From Bacilli bacterium (lineage in GTDB: Bacteria > Bacillota_I > Bacilli_A > RF39 > UBA660): 64,000 nt of DNA. Shown here piece by piece: positions 59,908 to 64,000 of this stretch. Under the pieces are notes generated by a model. The model was not told where the DNA came from. It ran no database searches and saw nothing but the letters and a program-made list of their open reading frames with translations. Every line of letters begins with the position of its first letter. Position 1 is the stretch's first letter. Location: contig JAQUWE010000001.1 of NCBI GenBank assembly GCA_028693035.1, forward strand, positions 1-64,000, given 5' to 3'. Both the position numbers and the translations under genes were made by a program.

Positions 59908-61165
59908 ATGATACTTTTTTAATAAAATCATTGAGTGTTGTGGAATTGACAATGGCATACCTTGGTATCAACATTTTATCTACTCCAATAGAAGCTTTCT
60001 TATTTCCACCAATAAAAGCCATTGTAAATCCAGCTTTTTTAAGAAGGGTGATTGCCCTTGTATTATATTCATAGAATGGATACGCAAAAGCAGTCGTTTG
60101 ATTCAATAAATCTCTAGATGTTTTTAAATCCGCTAAAACATCTTCCTCTTTTAAACACTTAATGCCTCCTCCTTGTCCACCTGGACATATACCTGTATTA
60201 TGCATATCATTGGAATGAGAATGGAGTTCTAAATATGGAAATTTATATTTTTCTGGTTTTCTTGTACTTGTAATAAGAAATAAAGAACCTTTCATTTTAT
60301 ATTTAGCAAGGGCACTTGGTAAGACATTTTCGGTACCATAAGCCCCATCATCTGCTGTAATCAAAACAGTTTTCTTAGAAAATTGAACTTTTTTATCTAA
60401 AAACCATTTAAATTCTTTCATAGAAACAGCATAGTATTCATTTTTCTGTAAATATTCTAGTTCTTTCTCAAATTGACTTCTTGGAATACACATAATTTCA
60501 TTACATGCCTTATCTCCATCTTCAAAGAAAAAATGATAATTTAAAACAGCCATCTTAGTAGTGGGAACTTCCTTACTTTCACTTGGAATGGTCTCTTTAA
60601 TATCTTCTTCTTTTACATAAAATAAATCATTATTATAAGCAATATAACGATATGTATTATCTTTGACTAAAACGGGGGCGGTAATACTATCCTTTAAATC
60701 GTATACCAAAGTGTCTCCTTGATATAACTTTGTATTTTTAGTGACAATACTTTCTCCAAATGGAATATAGTTTTTATAATCTTGGCTAGGTTCTGTATAT
60801 GTCTCTACTTTTTCTACATCTTTGTAAGAAATGTAGAAAGGGAAGTCCTTAATTTTAAAATACTTAGTTTCTTCTGTAATCGTACCTATATCTTCTAAAA
60901 TATAAGAAATTTCTTTTTTTACAGTTCCTACTTTTTTATATTGTTTGTTCTCTAGAATATAAAGACCCGCTGTTTTATTGGTTTTTACATATGTATTATA
61001 TTTTTCTTTAATTTCTTTTATAAGATCCTTTTTCTTTTTTACTTCTGTTTGTTTTTCCTGTTCTAGCAATTTTGCCTTTCGATCTTTTTCTTTTATATAA
61101 TAAACACCTACTAAAGTACCTATTAAAATAATAAAAAGTGTTACAAATACAAGTTTCTTTTTCAT
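59906..61165 (-). CDS. membrane-anchored polysaccharide deacetylase
   Basis: This 419-residue protein has an N-terminal membrane helix (about 4-25), a coiled Lys-rich segment and a strand-rich region. The NodB domain spans about 205-419 with T-A-D-D-G, H-S-H-S-N and A-Y-P-F motifs. It should deacetylate peptidoglycan or another amino-sugar polymer outside the cell. The D-D-G in place of the more usual D-D-G-Y and the H-S-H-S-N metal site look intact. It lies downstream of htrA. Confidence 0.9.
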   Translation of the reverse strand: MKKKLVFVTLFIILIGTLVGVYYIKEKDRKAKLLEQEKQTEVKKKKDLIKEIKEKYNTYVKTNKTAGLYILENKQYKKVGTVKKEISYILEDIGTITEETKYFKIKDFPFYISYKDVEKVETYTEPSQDYKNYIPFGESIVTKNTKLYQGDTLVYDLKDSITAPVLVKDNTYRYIAYNNDLFYVKEEDIKETIPSESKEVPTTKMAVLNYHFFFEDGDKACNEIMCIPRSQFEKELEYLQKNEYYAVSMKEFKWFLDKKVQFSKKTVLITADDGAYGTENVLPSALAKYKMKGSLFLITSTRKPEKYKFPYLELHSHSNDMHNTGICPGGQGGGIKCLKEEDVLADLKTSRDLLNQTTAFAYPFYEYNTRAITLLKKAGFTMAFIGGNKKASIGVDKMLIPRYAIVNSTTLNDFIKKVS

Positions 61166-61238
61166 AGCGCCTCCTATTATTTATAGTATACCAAATTTAT
61201 CCAGATAGAGCAAAAAAAGATAGACAAATTTCTATCTT

Positions 61239-62315
61239 TTAGGATGCTTTATTTAAAGTAACAGTAACTTCTTTTAAATCTTTCCCTCGGTAATATTTTA
61301 CTTTTATTTTATCACCAACAGAATACTTATATAAAGTATATCGTAGGCGGGCTACACTATCGATTTTGGTCCCATCTATTTCAGCTACAACATCTCCCTT
61401 TTCTAAGGAAGCAGCCGATGCTGGTGTATCTTTTTGTACACCTACTACTACAACACCACTTGTGACTGATTTATCGATTATAATACCACTTTTATATAAA
61501 AGATAAGTGTTATCAATTTCGGACATTTCAATTCCAATAAGAGGTCTTGTCACTTTTTCGCCTTTTTCAAGCTTGTTTACAGATGTCATAACAATTTCGA
61601 TAGGGATAGAAAATCCCATTCCTTCTATTTCACTTTCCACAAGTTTAATAGAATTGACACCAATGACTTCTCCGTTCACATTGACAAGAGGTCCTCCACT
61701 GTTTCCAGGGTTCATAGCGGCATCTGTCTGCAGAACTTGCATAATGTAGCCTCCTGCATCAGAACTAACGGTTACAGTACGGTCTTTCCCTGATAGGATT
61801 CCTTTGGTAACGGTTCCCATATAGTCTTCTCCAAGTGGGGATCCTACTGTGAAAATCGTATCGCCAATTTGGGCCTTGCTGCTATCGCCTATTTCCGCTA
61901 CTTCCATAACAGAGTCTTTACTAGTACTAAGGACCGCTATATCTGAATAAGCATCACTACCAAGTAATTTAGCATCTACTTCTATACCACTAATATATTT
62001 TAACTTATAAGCAGTACCACCTTCTATGACATGGTGATTTGTAATAATATAACCATTTTTATCATCTTTTTTATAGACAAAACCTGTACCAGTACCTACC
62101 AATTTATCATTTTTATAAGTTTCTACTAAAACGACCGCATTATATACTTTATCGACTGCTGATTTGATTGTATTTTCTTCTGTAATGCTTACTTGTTTGG
62201 TTGTTTTATTGGTGTTTTCTACTGGGGGTAAATAATGGTATACCGCTATCATCCCTCCAGCTCCTACACAAATAGATAAGATAATTGTTACTATATAAAT
62301 AATCTTTTTTTTCAA
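61239..62315 (-). CDS. HtrA-like serine protease with a PDZ domain
   Basis: This 358-residue protein has an N-terminal membrane helix (about 5-28), a trypsin-like domain with catalytic H95 (T-N-H-H-V), D125 (D-I-A-V-L) and S206 (G-N-S-G-G-P), and one C-terminal PDZ domain (about 265-352). It degrades or refolds damaged envelope proteins. The start codon is TTG (minus strand of 62313-62315) after AGGAGGCATAAAAT, an uncommon start. Confidence 0.93.
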   Translation of the reverse strand: MKKKIIYIVTIILSICVGAGGMIAVYHYLPPVENTNKTTKQVSITEENTIKSAVDKVYNAVVLVETYKNDKLVGTGTGFVYKKDDKNGYIITNHHVIEGGTAYKLKYISGIEVDAKLLGSDAYSDIAVLSTSKDSVMEVAEIGDSSKAQIGDTIFTVGSPLGEDYMGTVTKGILSGKDRTVTVSSDAGGYIMQVLQTDAAMNPGNSGGPLVNVNGEVIGVNSIKLVESEIEGMGFSIPIEIVMTSVNKLEKGEKVTRPLIGIEMSEIDNTYLLYKSGIIIDKSVTSGVVVVGVQKDTPASAASLEKGDVVAEIDGTKIDSVARLRYTLYKYSVGDKIKVKYYRGKDLKEVTVTLNKAS

Positions 62316-62327
62316 ATTTTATGCCTC

Positions 62328-63260
62328 CTATTCTATGTCATCAATATTTCTCCAGTTTTCTGGAAATCCAATACAACTTAAAATGCTGGTAAGAGGGACT
62401 GTGTCTACCTTTCCATCTAATAAATCTATCTCATAACTTATTTCACCAATCATATCAATGAATTGCTCATTGGTAAGCATTTGTCTTAGTATAATTAAGA
62501 CGGCAAATAAATCATTTTTTCCATATATATACATATCATCTTGTTTTTCAATGTGTAGTACCTTATGATATTTTGTATCTGGAATTACTTTTTGGGTTCT
62601 ATGATTGTAAAGAATATCTTCATGGGCACATAAATTTCTAAAGTTTGATAAGATTGATAAATAAACAATCAGTGATTCTGGAGTTGTTTTATAGAATTGT
62701 GCGATATCTTGCTGATCCTCATCTTTTAAAACAGAGTATAATTCTGCAATGATTCCAAAAGAAAGTACTTTTACTAAAATCCATAAAGGAATATATCCAT
62801 AATGATTGATATAATGCATTGTTGCAGAGTGCTGCTTGCTATTGATACGAATCTGTCTTTTCATTTTATTTAAAATATCATGTACTTGTCTTTCTTTTAA
62901 AACATCTGGTGTAAAGTTTTTGATATCCAAATAATCTTTTTCTTTACTACCATATTGTTTAGAAAGTCTATAACTCATGATTGATTTAATATTATTTTCA
63001 ACAATCAAAATATTTTTAAACATAATGTTTCGTAAAGCACGATCAAATGTAAAAACCGCATACAATTCATCAAAAGTGGTTCCTTCAATAAATCTTTTTG
63101 GCTTGTTTTGACATAAAAACATATGTCTATATCCACTTATAAAGAAGTAGTTTTCACGTAATAGAAGTTCTTTTGTTTCTTCATAGTCTTCTATAACCAA
63201 TCCTTTTTCTTTCAGGATTTGAATTTGTTCATCTAGTGTCTTAAATACTTTTGCTCTCAT
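62328..63260 (-). CDS. Abi_2 (AbiD/AbiF-like) protein with a HEPN-type motif
   Basis: The start is at codon 7 of the longer frame (AGGTGGTAAT before ATG), giving 310 residues. The pattern is that of Abi_2: L-x-x-R-x-Y-F-x-I-S-G-Y-R near residue 40, F-x-x-L-Y-x-V-F-x-F-D-R-x-L-R, and R-N-L-C-A-H-E with the R-x4-H of HEPN ribonucleases. Such proteins give abortive infection against phages. It lies between two cell-wall genes with no other defence gene nearby, and may be a chromosomal member with a housekeeping role. Confidence 0.88.
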   Translation of the reverse strand: MRAKVFKTLDEQIQILKEKGLVIEDYEETKELLLRENYFFISGYRHMFLCQNKPKRFIEGTTFDELYAVFTFDRALRNIMFKNILIVENNIKSIMSYRLSKQYGSKEKDYLDIKNFTPDVLKERQVHDILNKMKRQIRINSKQHSATMHYINHYGYIPLWILVKVLSFGIIAELYSVLKDEDQQDIAQFYKTTPESLIVYLSILSNFRNLCAHEDILYNHRTQKVIPDTKYHKVLHIEKQDDMYIYGKNDLFAVLIILRQMLTNEQFIDMIGEISYEIDLLDGKVDTVPLTSILSCIGFPENWRNIDDIE

Positions 63261-63391
63261 ATTACCACCTATTATCATTATAACATAAACTATATGAAAA
63301 AAATATGATATTTTTGTGTGAGATTATGGAGACTTTTTTGTTTACATTTTTTATAAAAACACTTTTGTATGATAGAAACAGTATATAGTAT

Positions 63392-64000
63392 TTATATATG
63401 CCAATACTGCATAAGACCTTCTGCAATTACACCTACGACCTTTTGCTGATAAGTACTTTGTCTTAGTAGATAGCGATCATTGGGATTGGATAAGAAACCT
63501 ACTTCTATTAAAATGCCTGGTCTCTCTACTTTCCTATGTAGATAAATATTGGTTAATTCTTTATATTCTCTCTTTGCATTCAATTTTTTCTTAAAAACAC
63601 TTTCCATTGTTTCTGCGATTTTCTTATTTTCTGCATTTACATCATCATAAAATACTTGAATGCCCTGCCATGTCTGTGAACGATCTGCATTTAGGTGAAT
63701 GGATAAATAGATATCGCATTTAGAACGATTGATAATACTCACTCTTCTAGATAAATCACTTCTTTTTCGGCTATTGGTATTTTTGACAGATAGATCATAA
63801 TCTCCATATCTTGTCATATATACAGTAGCTCCTAAAGTGGTGAGCTTTTTTTCTAATTTTTGACTGATTTCTAAATTGATATCTTTTTCTTTTATTTTTT
63901 TATATAAAGCACCCGGGTCTGCGCCTCCGTGACCAGGGTCAACATAAATTATTTTTCCTAATAAAGGAAGCGTACTTTCTTTTCCTTCTACCAAATAAAA
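63392..64000 (-). CDS. cwlD: CwlD-like N-acetylmuramoyl-L-alanine amidase (N-terminus outside the window)
   Basis: At least 203 residues of an amidase_3 domain are seen and the frame runs off the right edge. The zinc ligands are in V-D-P-G-H-G-G, the K-E-K-D-I-N-L glutamate and S-I-H-L-N-A; the catalytic Glu is in I-E-V-G-F. P-L-L-G-K-I-I-Y-V-D-P-G-H and the short length after it fit CwlD, which helps make muramic-delta-lactam in spore cortex. A membrane anchor is expected beyond the edge. Confidence 0.85.
   Translation of the reverse strand, partial: FYLVEGKESTLPLLGKIIYVDPGHGGADPGALYKKIKEKDINLEISQKLEKKLTTLGATVYMTRYGDYDLSVKNTNSRKRSDLSRRVSIINRSKCDIYLSIHLNADRSQTWQGIQVFYDDVNAENKKIAETMESVFKKKLNAKREYKELTNIYLHRKVERPGILIEVGFLSNPNDRYLLRQSTYQQKVVGVIAEGLMQYWHI

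Noticed and set aside
1..64000. Use of TGA as tryptophan (mollicute code)
   Set aside because: rpiB, the first sortase gene and the MacB-type ATPase end in TGA with neighbours starting at once, and tRNA-Trp has anticodon CCA.

Overview
The window is low-GC DNA (roughly 30-35% G+C by eye) from a spore-forming member of the Bacillota. Several things point to Bacilli. The order spoIID - spoIIQ - spoIIID - mbl is that of Bacillus. The SpoIIQ homologue lacks the first metal-binding histidine, as in Bacillus. asnS is under T-box control. TGA is used as a stop (rpiB, the first sortase gene, the MacB-type ATPase), so the standard code applies and this is not a code-4 mollicute. Spore-coat (CotY/CotZ-like), cortex-hydrolase (CwlJ-like), CwlD-like and LysM-amidase genes confirm sporulation. 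A choloylglycine-hydrolase-family enzyme and two sortases suggest a gut-associated host. I cannot name the genus; an uncultured gut lineage near RF39 or Erysipelotrichales is a guess.

Layout. 0-4.2 kb: an alpha/beta hydrolase - acyltransferase - zinc-ribbon membrane protein - phosphoesterase operon, and a divergent signal-peptidase-like protein. 4.2-5.7 kb: tRNA-Arg(CCG), a zinc-ribbon protein and three small XRE regulators, two of which are paralogues with similar palindromic leaders. 5.7-14.7 kb: typA, a paralogous pair of unknown acidic proteins, a membrane-anchored nuclease, a Nudix enzyme, a WecA/TagO-type transferase, a soluble chemoreceptor-like coiled coil, and a 789-residue prepilin fused to a TIM-barrel-like domain. 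14.8-25.4 kb: the mbl-spoIIID-spoIIQ-spoIID block, rpiB, an ATP-grasp ligase with an alanine-racemase-family enzyme, a lipoprotein, a DUF3800 pseudogene with a candidate small RNA at its 3' end, and T-box-controlled asnS.

25.4-40.3 kb: small conserved proteins, a DUF368 (PopT-type) lipid carrier transporter, a metal P-type ATPase with its ArsR repressor and operator, a sortase with a possible substrate, a GntR-ABC operon, a four-gene operon whose promoter carries a perfect SOS box, a LiaF-like protein, and a pilin - sortase - membrane protein cassette. 40.3-52.8 kb: PnuC, small enzymes, a ferritin-like protein, the bile-salt-hydrolase-family operon, a MacB-type exporter with a TetR regulator, and miscellaneous enzymes ending in the coat protein. 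52.9-57.7 kb: a DbpA-type helicase, a membrane-tethered WYL protein, a stretch of decayed regulator genes, and tRNA-Trp. 57.8-64 kb: cell-wall genes (CwlJ-like, 5xLysM amidase, polysaccharide deacetylase, HtrA, CwlD) with an Abi_2-family gene between them.

How the genes work together. Envelope and spore-wall biology dominates: lipid carrier use and recycling (TagO-type, DUF368), elongation (Mbl), D-amino acid metabolism (Alr-like plus ATP-grasp), sortase-anchored surface proteins, engulfment (SpoIID/SpoIIQ) and cortex synthesis or lysis (CwlD, CwlJ). The less ordinary parts are the SOS-boxed HD/HhH/SRPBCC/radical-SAM operon, the prepilin-DUF4434-like fusion, the membrane WYL protein, two sortases that both lack the usual catalytic arginine, and the structured RNA beside the DUF3800 pseudogene.
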